Shown here one piece after another: positions 1 through 7,837 of a DNA stretch of 64,000 nucleotides. Under the pieces are notes generated by a model. The model searched no databases, was not told where the DNA came from, and saw nothing but the letters and a program-made list of their open reading frames with translations. A program made the position numbers and the translations under genes. This stretch comes from Mycolicibacterium mageritense (lineage in GTDB: Bacteria; Actinomycetota; Actinomycetes; Mycobacteriales; Mycobacteriaceae). The first letter of the stretch is position 1; the number at the start of each line of letters is the position of its first letter. The stretch is taken from positions 4,464,001 through 4,528,000 of the forward strand of contig NZ_AP022567.1 of assembly GCF_010727475.1 (NCBI RefSeq), given 5' to 3'.

Positions 1-46
1 TTGACCGGGCCTGTTTGCCAATTATCCAGTGTCACAGCTTGTTTCA

Positions 47-1423
47 TCATGCGTGTGGTTCCTTCTGGGCTGGTTCGACGTGCTCGGGCATGTGCAGGAG
101 CGACTGCTCGTAGTCGATGCTCAGCTCGGGGGTGGGGCGCCGGAACCCGCGGGTGAGCCAGAGCAGGTAGGCCACCCCGATCCCGAGCCAGGCCAGTCCG
201 ATGATCAGTGACGTTCCGCTGAGTTGGGTCAGCAGGTAGACGCTCACCACCGCGCCGGCCGCCGGCAGGGCGACGTAGCCGACGATGCCGAGCCGATGAG
301 TGGGGCGGTGACGCAGGTAGTACGCGATCACGCACACGTTGACTGCGGTGAAGGCCGTGAAGGCGCCGAAGTTGATGAACCCCGTCGCGGTCTGCAGGGA
401 CAGGTTCAGGCCGACGAAACACATTGCGCCGGTGAGCAGCACGCAGTAGACCGGAGTCAGCGTGCGGGGGCTGACGTAACCGAATACCCGCTTTGGGAGC
501 ACTCCGTCACGGCCCATGATGTAGAGCAGCCGGCTGGTGCTCAGCTGCACGGCCAGGCACGATGCCGATCCGGCGATGATGCCGCCGAGGTTGGTCCAAT
601 CGGCGTAGAACTGGCCGCCGACGTCGATGGACATCGTGTAGGACGCGGCCTGGGCGTCCTCGAAGACGTCGCCGGGGTGGACCAATTGCATGATGTAGGC
701 GCCGCCGACGAACAACAGCCCGCCGATCGCCACCACCAGGATCACCGCGCGGGGGATGGTGCGCTTGGGATCTTTCGTCTCCTCCGAGAGCGTTGTCACG
801 GCGTCGAAACCGAGGAACGAGTAGGCGGCGATGGCCGCAGCCGCGGACATCCCGGCGATCGTCGAATTGGTGTTCCAGATCGGATCGGTATGGGAGACCG
901 GCCGATTCCCTGCGATGAACGTGACGCAGTACGCGAAGAACAGCAGTACGAGAAAGAGGGCGACAGCGGTCAGTACCTTGTTGACGCGGTCGGCCACCAC
1001 GATTCCGACGACATTGACGATGGTCGTGAAACCGGCGTTGATCAACATCCACGCCCAGATCGGAACCGCCGGGAACTGTGCATTGAGCAGGATCGACTGG
1101 GTGAGCCAGGCCACCATCGGCAGGAAGAGGTAGTCGAGCAGCACGCTCCACCCGACCAGAAAGCCCACCGGGGAGCCGAGAGTGTGGCGAGCGTAGAAGT
1201 AGGCCGATCCGGAAACCGGATAGCAGCGCGCCATCTTCGCGTAGCTCATGGCCGTCACCAGCATCGCGGCCGTGGCGAGTGCGAACGCGGTCGGCGCGGT
1301 GCCCGCACTGGCGACAGCGATGAGGCCGAAGATCACCATCACCAGGCTCGGTGCCATGTAGGACACCCCGAAGGCGACGACCGATGGCAGGGTCAGCCGG
1401 CGCGCCAGGTGCGCTTCGGTCAT
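47..1423 (-). CDS. APC family amino acid/polyamine permease
   Basis: A 458-residue integral membrane protein with about twelve hydrophobic segments. The N-terminal stretch with SYMAPS (about residues 21-26) and the segment YPVSGSAYFYAR (about 68-79) fit the APC superfamily and recall the putrescine importer PuuP and related amino acid permeases. It should import a cationic amine or amino acid by ion or proton coupling at the cytoplasmic membrane; the substrate cannot be read from the sequence. It is divergent from the TetR-type gene at 1538, and the 114-base gap carries two copies of one palindrome, so that regulator probably controls it. The ATG start follows a purine-rich stretch (GAGGAGCTCTGCTC on its strand). 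Family confident; substrate unknown. Confidence 0.88.
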   Translation of the reverse strand: MTEAHLARRLTLPSVVAFGVSYMAPSLVMVIFGLIAVASAGTAPTAFALATAAMLVTAMSYAKMARCYPVSGSAYFYARHTLGSPVGFLVGWSVLLDYLFLPMVAWLTQSILLNAQFPAVPIWAWMLINAGFTTIVNVVGIVVADRVNKVLTAVALFLVLLFFAYCVTFIAGNRPVSHTDPIWNTNSTIAGMSAAAAIAAYSFLGFDAVTTLSEETKDPKRTIPRAVILVVAIGGLLFVGGAYIMQLVHPGDVFEDAQAASYTMSIDVGGQFYADWTNLGGIIAGSASCLAVQLSTSRLLYIMGRDGVLPKRVFGYVSPRTLTPVYCVLLTGAMCFVGLNLSLQTATGFINFGAFTAFTAVNVCVIAYYLRHRPTHRLGIVGYVALPAAGAVVSVYLLTQLSGTSLIIGLAWLGIGVAYLLWLTRGFRRPTPELSIDYEQSLLHMPEHVEPAQKEPHA

Positions 1424-1446
1424 GAGCAGAGCTCCTCACGGGTTAA

Positions 1447-1461
1447 TTGAATGCGATTCAA
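1447..1461. promoter_or_regulatory. Candidate TetR operator, copy 1
   Basis: TTGAATGCGATTCAA: arms TTGAAT/ATTCAA around a 3-base spacer, 24 bases before the permease start. A second copy with the same arms lies 53 bases away centre to centre, about five helical turns. Seen directly; assignment to the adjacent TetR protein is inferred from position. Confidence 0.6.
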
Positions 1462-1499
1462 TAATGTAGATCAGTGTGGTTCACGCCACAAGGCGGAAA

Positions 1500-1514
1500 T
1501 TGAATAAGATTCAA
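1500..1514. promoter_or_regulatory. Candidate TetR operator, copy 2
   Basis: TTGAATAAGATTCAA, the same 6-base arms and 3-base spacer as copy 1, ending 23 bases before the TetR-type gene. Between the copies lies another inverted repeat, TGTGG-N6-CCACA (1475-1490), which may be a second protein's site or part of the promoters. Confidence 0.6.
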
Positions 1515-1537
1515 GACCAGCCGAAGAAGGGGGTCTG

Positions 1538-2149
1538 ATGGGTCGGCCACGGGTCGCGCTGCTGAGCCGGGACAAGATCGGTGCCGCGGCGCTGAAACTC
1601 GTGTCGCGCGACGGAGACTTCACGATGCCGGGCCTCGCCCGCGAACTCGGCGTGCAGGTGGCCGCCGTCTACCATCATGTGCCTGCGGGCCGCTCCGAGG
1701 TGATCGAGATGGTCCGGGTTCTGGTGGCCCAGAACATCGACGACGCCGCGTTCGACAGATTGCCCTGGGATGAGGCGTTCGTGGTGTGGACCCGGTCGTA
1801 CCTCGACGCGTTCAGCGGGCACCCGGCGGCGGTCCGGCTCCTGGCCACCGAGCCGATCCGCGACCCCGACCTCATCGCCGCCTACAACCCCGTCGCGGCG
1901 GGACTCTCGCGTGCCGGATTCGTCGACGGTGAGATCATCGCGGTCATCACCGCTGCCGAGAACTTCGTCCTGGGCGCCGCTCTCGACGCATCTGCCCCAG
2001 ACCTTGCGGTGGCAGCCGATCAGGACGGTATCGAACCCGAACTGCGCAGGGCGCTCGACGCCGCGCCGTCCGGGGCTGCCCGGGCCAGGCAGGCTTTCGA
2101 TCTGGGTGTCAGTGCGTTGGTGGCCGGGCTGCGCGCCCGGCTCCCATAG
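1538..2149 (+). CDS. TetR-family transcriptional regulator
   Basis: A 203-residue protein. The N-terminal part (about residues 8-55) is a TetR-type helix-turn-helix, with FTMPGLARELGVQVAAVYHHV as recognition region; the rest is an all-helical ligand/dimer domain that resembles the TetR_C class. It probably represses itself and the divergent APC permease by binding the paired palindromes at 1447 and 1500. The ligand is likely the permease substrate or a relative, which is inference. The ATG start lies 8 bases after a GAAGAAGGGGG purine run. Downstream, a 108-base gap precedes sppA. Confidence 0.85.
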   Translation: MGRPRVALLSRDKIGAAALKLVSRDGDFTMPGLARELGVQVAAVYHHVPAGRSEVIEMVRVLVAQNIDDAAFDRLPWDEAFVVWTRSYLDAFSGHPAAVRLLATEPIRDPDLIAAYNPVAAGLSRAGFVDGEIIAVITAAENFVLGAALDASAPDLAVAADQDGIEPELRRALDAAPSGAARARQAFDLGVSALVAGLRARLP

Positions 2150-2257
2150 CGCTTTCGCTGTGCTGACAGCCCCGAGGCCGCCCCGCGGATGACGTCGGGT
2201 GTGCGACCGCTCTCGCGCGGTCGGGATGCACCCCCGTGGCGTCGGTAGGCTCGGAGC

Positions 2258-4027
2258 ATGTTCGACTTCCTCCCGAGCCTGCCCGGTCCCGACGACGTGC
2301 GGGCGCTGGTCCGCAAGGTCGACACCGCCCGGCACAACGGCATTCCCAGCGGCTGTGTCCTCGAGCTCGACCTGCAGTCGGTGCCGCCCGAGACCGCGGG
2401 ATTCGATCCGTTGGCCATCATCGCCGGCGGTGGCCGGCCGCTCGTGCTGCGTCAGGCGATCGCCGCGATCCACCGCGCGGCCGACGATGACCGCGTCGCC
2501 GGGCTCATTGCGCGCGTCCAGATCCCGGCTGCGGCGGCCGGGCCGGTGCAGGAGTTGCGGGACGCGATCGCCGAGTTCAGCGCCGTGAAGCCGACACTGG
2601 CCTGGGCCGAGACCTACCCCGGCACCCTGTCGTACTACCTGGCGTCGGCCTTCCGCGAGGTGTGGATGCAACCGTCGGGAACGGTCGGGCTCGTGGGGTT
2701 CGCGACCAACGCGATGTTCCTGCGCGACGCTCTGGACAAGGCCGGCATCGAGGCGCAGTTCGTCGCCCGCGGCGAATACAAGTCCGCGGCAAACCTTTTC
2801 ACGCAGGATCGGTACACCGAGCCGCACCGGGAGGCCGACAGCCGGCTGATCGAGAGCCTGCGGACACAGGTGTGGCAGGCCATCGCCGACTCCCGGCACG
2901 TGCCGGTCGAATCCATCAACGCACTGGCCGACAAGGCGCCCCTGTTGCGCGACGACGCGGTGTCCGGCGGACTGATCGACCGGATCGGCTTCCGCGACGA
3001 GGCGTATGCGCGGGTCAGCGAACTCGCCGGTGCCGCAGCGGAATCCGACGGTGACGACAGTGCGCCGCGGCTGTACCTGTCGCGCTATGCGCGGGCGTCG
3101 GCGCCGAAGCCGGTGCCGCAGTTGCCGGGTCGCAAGCCGAAGCCCACCGTGGCCGTGGTGACGTTGCACGGTCCGATCGTCAGCGGCCGCGGTGGTCCCC
3201 AGGTGCTGCCGGTGGGCAATTCGAGTGCGGGCGGTGACACGATCGCCGCAGCGATCCGGGAGGCCGCGGCGAACGACGATGTCTCGGCGATCGTGTTGCG
3301 GGTCGACAGCCCCGGTGGCTCGGTGACCGGGTCGGAAACCATTTGGCGCGAAGTGGTTCGCGCACGTGAGACCGGGAAACCCGTTGTCGCGTCGATGGGT
3401 GCGGTTGCGGCCTCTGGTGGTTATTACGTGTCGATGGCGGCCGACGAGATCGTGGCGAATGCCGGAACCATCACCGGATCCATCGGTGTGGTCACCGGCA
3501 AGCTCGTGTCACGCGAGCTCAAGGACAAGCTCGGGGTCGGATCGGACGCGGTTCGTACCAACGCCAACGCCGACGCGTGGTCGACCAACGCACCGTTCAC
3601 CGACGAACAGCACGCGCACGTGGAAGCCGAAGCCGACCTGTTCTACACCGACTTCGTCGATCGGGTTGCGCAGGGCCGCAACCTCGGGGTCGACGCCGTC
3701 GAAGCGGTTGCCCGGGGGCGGGTGTGGACGGGTGCCGATGCCAAAGAACACGGGCTCGTCGACGAATTGGGCGGACTGCGCACGGCGGTCACCCGGGCCA
3801 AGGTGCTGGCCGGGCTCGACCCCGACACCGAGGTGCGGGTGGTGAACTATCCCGGTTCGTCGTGGCTGGACATGTTGCGGCCCAAGCCATCCTCACAGCC
3901 CGCCGCCGCGTCGCTGCCGCAGGCAATGGGCGCACTGCTGGGGCAGTCGGTGCTCGGGGCACTGGACCAGACCCAGCGTTCACTGACCGGAGCCACCGCA
4001 TTGTGGCTGGGGGACCATCGATTCTGA
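2258..4027 (+). CDS. sppA: Signal peptide peptidase SppA, 67K type
   Basis: A 589-residue serine protease of family S49, which degrades released signal peptides and other membrane-associated peptides. The length and two-repeat architecture are those of the long (67K) form. The catalytic lysine is K175 in GEYKSAAN, in the N-terminal repeat, and the nucleophile is S386 in AASGGYYVS, in the C-terminal repeat; SPGGSV (351-356) is the usual oxyanion region. No clear N-terminal signal or membrane segment is visible, which is common in actinobacterial SppA. It appears monocistronic: a 108-base gap lies before it and a 186-base gap after it. A 7-bp stem CGACCGC/GCGGTCG (2204-2223) lies upstream. Confidence 0.92.
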   Translation: MFDFLPSLPGPDDVRALVRKVDTARHNGIPSGCVLELDLQSVPPETAGFDPLAIIAGGGRPLVLRQAIAAIHRAADDDRVAGLIARVQIPAAAAGPVQELRDAIAEFSAVKPTLAWAETYPGTLSYYLASAFREVWMQPSGTVGLVGFATNAMFLRDALDKAGIEAQFVARGEYKSAANLFTQDRYTEPHREADSRLIESLRTQVWQAIADSRHVPVESINALADKAPLLRDDAVSGGLIDRIGFRDEAYARVSELAGAAAESDGDDSAPRLYLSRYARASAPKPVPQLPGRKPKPTVAVVTLHGPIVSGRGGPQVLPVGNSSAGGDTIAAAIREAAANDDVSAIVLRVDSPGGSVTGSETIWREVVRARETGKPVVASMGAVAASGGYYVSMAADEIVANAGTITGSIGVVTGKLVSRELKDKLGVGSDAVRTNANADAWSTNAPFTDEQHAHVEAEADLFYTDFVDRVAQGRNLGVDAVEAVARGRVWTGADAKEHGLVDELGGLRTAVTRAKVLAGLDPDTEVRVVNYPGSSWLDMLRPKPSSQPAAASLPQAMGALLGQSVLGALDQTQRSLTGATALWLGDHRF

Positions 4028-4110
4028 CGCTTACGAAAATTGCGGCTCGGTGAAGGTGCGGTGCATCGCCTGTGGCGGCGCGGTAATGTCAACTCTTGGC
4101 AACTAGTGAA

Positions 4111-4120
4111 TTGTCGACGA
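4111..4120. promoter_or_regulatory. Candidate GntR/FadR-type operator before the MHS transporter
   Basis: TTGTCGACGA fits the TNGT-N2-ACNA pattern typical of FadR-subfamily operators and lies about 94 bases before the transporter start. A stronger match of the same pattern lies at 7799. It is short, so chance occurrence is possible; the pair in one island is what makes it notable. Confidence 0.35.
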
Positions 4121-4213
4121 GACGACGGCCTGGCCCTGCGGTGTTCATCCGAGTCAGTCCAGCCGTAACAGAACGCGCGGTGGGAGCAGTGTCGTCAGAC
4201 ACCTGGAGGAACC

Positions 4214-5638
4214 GTGCCCGCGCGAAAAATCCCGATGAGGGGCTTCGGCGACAAGCCGGAGATCGATTACAGCGAACCCATCGAAAATGCGCCTGACCCT
4301 GGTGTACTGCGGCGAGCTATCGCGGCGTCAGCGATCGGCAACGCCACCGAATGGTTCGACTACGGCATATACGCCTACGGCGTGAGTTACATATCGGCAG
4401 CGATCTTCCCGGGCGACACCCAGCAGGCGACGCTGTTGGCGTTGGCGACGTTCGCGGTGTCGTTCCTGGTGCGACCGCTCGGCGGATTCGTCTGGGGCCC
4501 GCTCGGCGACCGCGTCGGCCGCAAACACGTATTGGCGATCACCATCGTCCTGATGGCCGGTGCGACGTTCTGTGTCGGCCTGGTGCCGTCCTACGCCGCG
4601 ATCGGGCTGTGGGCACCGGCGATCATGGTCGTGCTGCGGATGATCCAGGGTTTCTCGACCGGTGGCGAATATGGCGGTGCCGCAACATTCATGGCGGAGT
4701 ACGCGCCGTCGCGGCGGCGCGGTTTCCTCGGCAGCTTCCTGGAATTCGGTACGCTGGCTGGCTTTTCGCTGGGCGCGCTGTTGATGCTAGGTTTCTCAAC
4801 GCTTCTCAGCGACGACCAGATGGGTTCATGGGGCTGGCGGCTGCCGTTCATGGTCGCCGCACCGCTCGGACTCGTCGGCGTCTACCTGCGTTCCAAGCTC
4901 GAAGACACCCCGGTGTTCCGTGAACTCGAAAATGCGGGGGAGCGGGAAGGCGGCCCCGGCTCGGAGTTCAAGGATCTCGTGGTCGAATACTGGGGCCCGA
5001 TCCTGCGGCTCGGTGGCCTCGTCATCGCGCTGAATGTCGTCAACTACACGTTGCTCACTTACATGCCAACGTATTTGGAACAGACGATCGGCCTGTCGAG
5101 CAGCCACTCGCTCGTCGTCCCGATCATCGGGATGCTGACGATGATGGTGTTCCTCCCGTTCGCCGGCCGCATCTCGGACCGGATCGGCCGCAAGCCGATG
5201 TGGTGGATCTCGCTCGTCGGGCTGTTCGTCGCCGGGGTGCCGATGTTCCTGCTGATGTCGACGAACATGGTGGGCGCGATCATCGCGTTCGCGGTGCTGG
5301 GATTGCTGTATGTCCCTCAGCTGTCGACCATTTCGGCGACCTTCCCGGCGATGTTCCCCACCCAGGTTCGCTACGCGGGCTTCGCGATCGCCTACAACGT
5401 GTCGACGTCACTGTTCGGCGGTACGGCGCCCGCGGTCAACGACTGGCTGGTCGGGCAGACGGGCGACAACCTGGTGCCGGCGTACTACATGATGGCGGCC
5501 TGCGTCATCGGCATGTTCGCGCTCGTCAAGGTTCCGGAAACCGCGCGGTGTCCGATCAACGGCACCGAGATACCGGGCACGCCAGAAGCGCCGGCGCAGC
5601 TGGAATATGAGACGGCCGCGCCTGCGTCAGGCCGGTAG
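4214..5638 (+). CDS. MFS metabolite:H+ symporter (MHS/ProP-like)
   Basis: A 474-residue twelve-helix major facilitator. GNATEWFDYG (about residues 43-52) in helix 1 and the loop motifs GDRVGRKH (about 97-104) and GRISDRIGRKP in the second half are diagnostic of the metabolite:proton symporter branch (ProP, ShiA, citrate and dicarboxylate carriers). Substrates there are small acids, betaines or aromatics; the neighbours suggest the acid or amide degraded by the 5.6-10.8 kb genes, which is inference. The GTG start at 4214 is set by GGAGGA at 4205-4210. Its 3' end overlaps the convergent GntR gene by 12 bases. Confidence 0.88.
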   Translation: MPARKIPMRGFGDKPEIDYSEPIENAPDPGVLRRAIAASAIGNATEWFDYGIYAYGVSYISAAIFPGDTQQATLLALATFAVSFLVRPLGGFVWGPLGDRVGRKHVLAITIVLMAGATFCVGLVPSYAAIGLWAPAIMVVLRMIQGFSTGGEYGGAATFMAEYAPSRRRGFLGSFLEFGTLAGFSLGALLMLGFSTLLSDDQMGSWGWRLPFMVAAPLGLVGVYLRSKLEDTPVFRELENAGEREGGPGSEFKDLVVEYWGPILRLGGLVIALNVVNYTLLTYMPTYLEQTIGLSSSHSLVVPIIGMLTMMVFLPFAGRISDRIGRKPMWWISLVGLFVAGVPMFLLMSTNMVGAIIAFAVLGLLYVPQLSTISATFPAMFPTQVRYAGFAIAYNVSTSLFGGTAPAVNDWLVGQTGDNLVPAYYMMAACVIGMFALVKVPETARCPINGTEIPGTPEAPAQLEYETAAPASGR

Positions 5639-6280
5639 TCGGGCGATCAACCGCTCGACGGCGTCCTCCATGTGTGCCAGCATCAACTTGTCGGTCAGGG
5701 CGACGTCGCCGGAGCGGATGGCACCGGCCAGCGCCTGATGCTCACTGACCCGGTCGGCAGGCGAATCGTAGGTGTCGGCCAGCGCGTGCACGCACATTCG
5801 CGTCTCGACCAGGAAGGTCTGGTGCAGGCGCGACAGTCGCGGGCTGCCCGCGAGCTCGACGAGCAACTCGTGGAAGCGCATGTCGGCCTCGCTCACGTCG
5901 TCGAGGTCGGCCGCGGCCGCCATCTCATCGACCACGGCCAGTAGCGCATCGCCCGCGGCGGCGTGGTCACCCTCGAGGATCTTTCGGCTCGCGGTACGTT
6001 CGATCGCCTCACGCGCCAGGTACATGTCGCGGATCTCGTCGGAGTTCATGGTGTTGACGAACACGCCGCGGTTGCGGATCGCGATCAGCAGGCCTTCCTG
6101 CGTGAGGCGCTGCATGCCTTCGCGCAGGGGACCGCGACTGACTCCGAACCTGCGGGCCAGCTCGGCCTCACCCAGCTGGGTGCCGGGCACCAGCTCGCCA
6201 TAGGCGATGGCCTGACGGAGCTTGTCGGCGACGATGCTCGGCGTCGACTCCTGTTCGACGGGCGTGATGAAATCGGTCAT
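5627..6280 (-). CDS. GntR-family regulator, FadR/FCD subfamily
   Basis: A 217-residue regulator. An N-terminal winged helix-turn-helix (about residues 10-70, with LGEAELARRFGVSRGPLREG) is followed by a helical FCD ligand domain whose conserved residues include the MRFHELLVELAGS segment. The ATG at 6280 overlaps the stop of the preceding racemase-like gene (ATGA); an upstream in-frame start at 6352 exists but would place 24 extra residues inside that gene. It probably controls the catabolic island; matches to the FadR-type operator pattern are at 7799-7808 and 4111-4120. The effector is likely a carboxylic acid from the pathway. Confidence 0.87.
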   Translation of the reverse strand: MTDFITPVEQESTPSIVADKLRQAIAYGELVPGTQLGEAELARRFGVSRGPLREGMQRLTQEGLLIAIRNRGVFVNTMNSDEIRDMYLAREAIERTASRKILEGDHAAAGDALLAVVDEMAAAADLDDVSEADMRFHELLVELAGSPRLSRLHQTFLVETRMCVHALADTYDSPADRVSEHQALAGAIRSGDVALTDKLMLAHMEDAVERLIARLPA

Positions 6281-6996
6281 CGACCGCCCCTGAACAGGCG
6301 CCCCAATCCGGGTATCGGTGGCACCGGGCCGAGCAGCTGCAGGCCCTTCCACACCGTGACCTGGTTTGCGGTGAGGACGGGTTTGCCGACCGCGGACTCC
6401 AGCTCGTCGATGAAACCCAGTGTGTGCATGGCGGTGTCAGGCACCAGCAGCGCTTCGGCGTCGGGATGGTCGGCCGCGCACACCATCGCGATCACCTGGT
6501 CCTGCCCCAGCAGGCCCACCTCGGCGGCGGTCACGATGCCGTGGCTGCCCATCGACACCACGTCCACCCCGCCGCCGGTGAGGAATGCCACGAAATGGTC
6601 GGCGACATCCCGCGGATAGGAAGCGGCGACGGCAACCCGGTGAAGGTCCAAGTGCTGCAAGGCATCTACGAAGGCGATCGATGTGGACGACGCCGGGACG
6701 CCGGCCGCTTCGGCCACGTCGGCGGCCTGCTTCTGCGCGCCGGCACGGCCGAACACGAAACTGCCGGAGGTGCACGCCCACATCATCGAATCCGGACGCG
6801 CCGGGCCCAGCCGTGCGACTCCGTCCGCCAGACGCTCGGTGCGGCCGAGGTCGAGGAGGGCGTCTACGCGGTGCGCGTCCTCACCGACCGACGTGATCGC
6901 GACCGGCAGCCTGACCGTCGCGGACACGCGCGCCTCGAGCGCGCCAAAGTCGTCCTCGGCGCTGTGGCCGGGATACAGGATCCCCACCGTCGCCAT
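6277..6996 (-). CDS. Maleate isomerase/Asp-Glu racemase family protein A
   Basis: A 239-residue member of the family that includes maleate cis-trans isomerase, arylmalonate decarboxylase and hydantoin racemase. The first catalytic-type cysteine is present in WACTSGSF (about residue 74). The position of the second cysteine is changed: where the paralogue upstream has SCTNLPTYD, this protein has VPDTAMHTL, so an aspartate replaces it. The reaction may therefore differ from two-base racemisation. GAGAGGAG lies just before the ATG at 6996. It is translated after the paralogue in one operon and is coupled to the GntR gene through an ATGA overlap. Confidence 0.82.
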   Translation of the reverse strand: MATVGILYPGHSAEDDFGALEARVSATVRLPVAITSVGEDAHRVDALLDLGRTERLADGVARLGPARPDSMMWACTSGSFVFGRAGAQKQAADVAEAAGVPASSTSIAFVDALQHLDLHRVAVAASYPRDVADHFVAFLTGGGVDVVSMGSHGIVTAAEVGLLGQDQVIAMVCAADHPDAEALLVPDTAMHTLGFIDELESAVGKPVLTANQVTVWKGLQLLGPVPPIPGLGRLFRGGR

Positions 6997-7765
6997 GCAG
7001 TCTCCTCTCGTCGCTGCGACCTCGCCCTTCCAGCAGCCATTGACCGGCGCCGACGGCCTCGCGGCCCGCGACGGCCAGCGCCGCCCACATCGTCACCTGA
7101 TTCGCGGTGATCACCGGCTTGCCGAGTTCGCGTTCGAGCCGCGCGATCAGGTCGTAGGTCGGCAGGTTGGTGCAGCTGATCACGATGGCCTGCGCGTCGG
7201 GCACATCGGTGGCGTGCACCAGCTCCGCGGTGGTTTCGTAGGGCACGGCCCAGATGCGTGAGGTCATGCCGAGGCCTGCGGTGGCGACCACCTCGATCCC
7301 TGCCTCCATGAGGTAACTCGTGAGCCCGACGGTCAGATCCGTCGTGTAGGGCGTGACGGTTGCGACTCTGGTGAGGCCCAGATGCCGCAGCGCGGAGAGC
7401 ATCGAGCCGCTCGTGGTCACCGCTGCCGGGGCACCCGCAGCACGCATCGCGGCGACCAGCGCGGCCTCCCCGGCCATGCCTTTGACGAAGCTGCCGGCGG
7501 TGCACGCGTACGCGGTCACCAGCGGGGCCACCGCCAAGACGTTTGCGGCCCCGGCCTCGACTTGCTCCGGCTCGGAGACGTGCACCGCCATGTCGACGGT
7601 CACGGGCAGCGGGGCGTAGCGCAACCGGGTGACGTAGAGGCTCACGTCGTTGGGCACCCAGCGCCACAGTTCGCGGTCGAGGGCGAAGTCGTAGGGCGCC
7701 ACAACACCTATCCCCACCTGCTGCAATGGCGGGGGAGGCGCCAGCTCCTCGAGCGTCATGTCCAT
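6881..7765 (-). CDS. Maleate isomerase/Asp-Glu racemase family protein B
   Basis: A 294-residue paralogue of the downstream protein. Both family cysteines are present, in YACTAGSF and in ISCTNLPTYD, as in maleate isomerase. It ends in VITANQVTMWAAL, shared with the paralogue, and then carries about 38 further Arg/Gly-rich residues that overlap the next gene by 116 bases in another frame. Such a tail is atypical for the family and may be a translated artefact of a lost stop codon or a sequence error. The start at 7765 (ATGGACATG) lacks a clear Shine-Dalgarno site; an in-frame ATG at 7759 is the alternative. First gene of the leftward operon. Confidence 0.8.
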   Translation of the reverse strand: MDMTLEELAPPPPLQQVGIGVVAPYDFALDRELWRWVPNDVSLYVTRLRYAPLPVTVDMAVHVSEPEQVEAGAANVLAVAPLVTAYACTAGSFVKGMAGEAALVAAMRAAGAPAAVTTSGSMLSALRHLGLTRVATVTPYTTDLTVGLTSYLMEAGIEVVATAGLGMTSRIWAVPYETTAELVHATDVPDAQAIVISCTNLPTYDLIARLERELGKPVITANQVTMWAALAVAGREAVGAGQWLLEGRGRSDERRLHGDGGDPVSRPQRRGRLWRARGARVRDGQAAGRDHVGR

Positions 7766-7798
7766 AGTGTGAGGCCGAACCCGCCAGCCAGCAACAGA

Positions 7799-7808
7799 TT
7801 GTTGACAA
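7799..7808. promoter_or_regulatory. Candidate GntR/FadR-type operator in divergent promoter
   Basis: TTGTTGACAA lies inside the longer palindrome ATTGT-TG-ACAAT (7798-7809) and fits TNGT-N2-ACNA exactly. It sits in the 72-base gap between the two divergent operons of the island (starts at 7765 and 7838). An overlapping inverted repeat CAACA-GAT-TGTTG covers 7792-7804. The nearby FadR-type regulator is the natural candidate ligand; this is inference. Confidence 0.55.
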
Positions 7809-7837
7809 TCCGACGAAGGCGTTCCTAGCCTCGAGCC

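Noticed and set aside
1..46. Possible gene or site at the left edge
   Set aside because: Only 46 bases with no recognisable stop, promoter or repeat that can be supported.
224..1450. 408-residue open frame opposite the APC permease
   Set aside because: It is Arg/Gly/Asp/His-rich without any family pattern and lies wholly antisense to a clear permease; typical of high-GC antisense frames.
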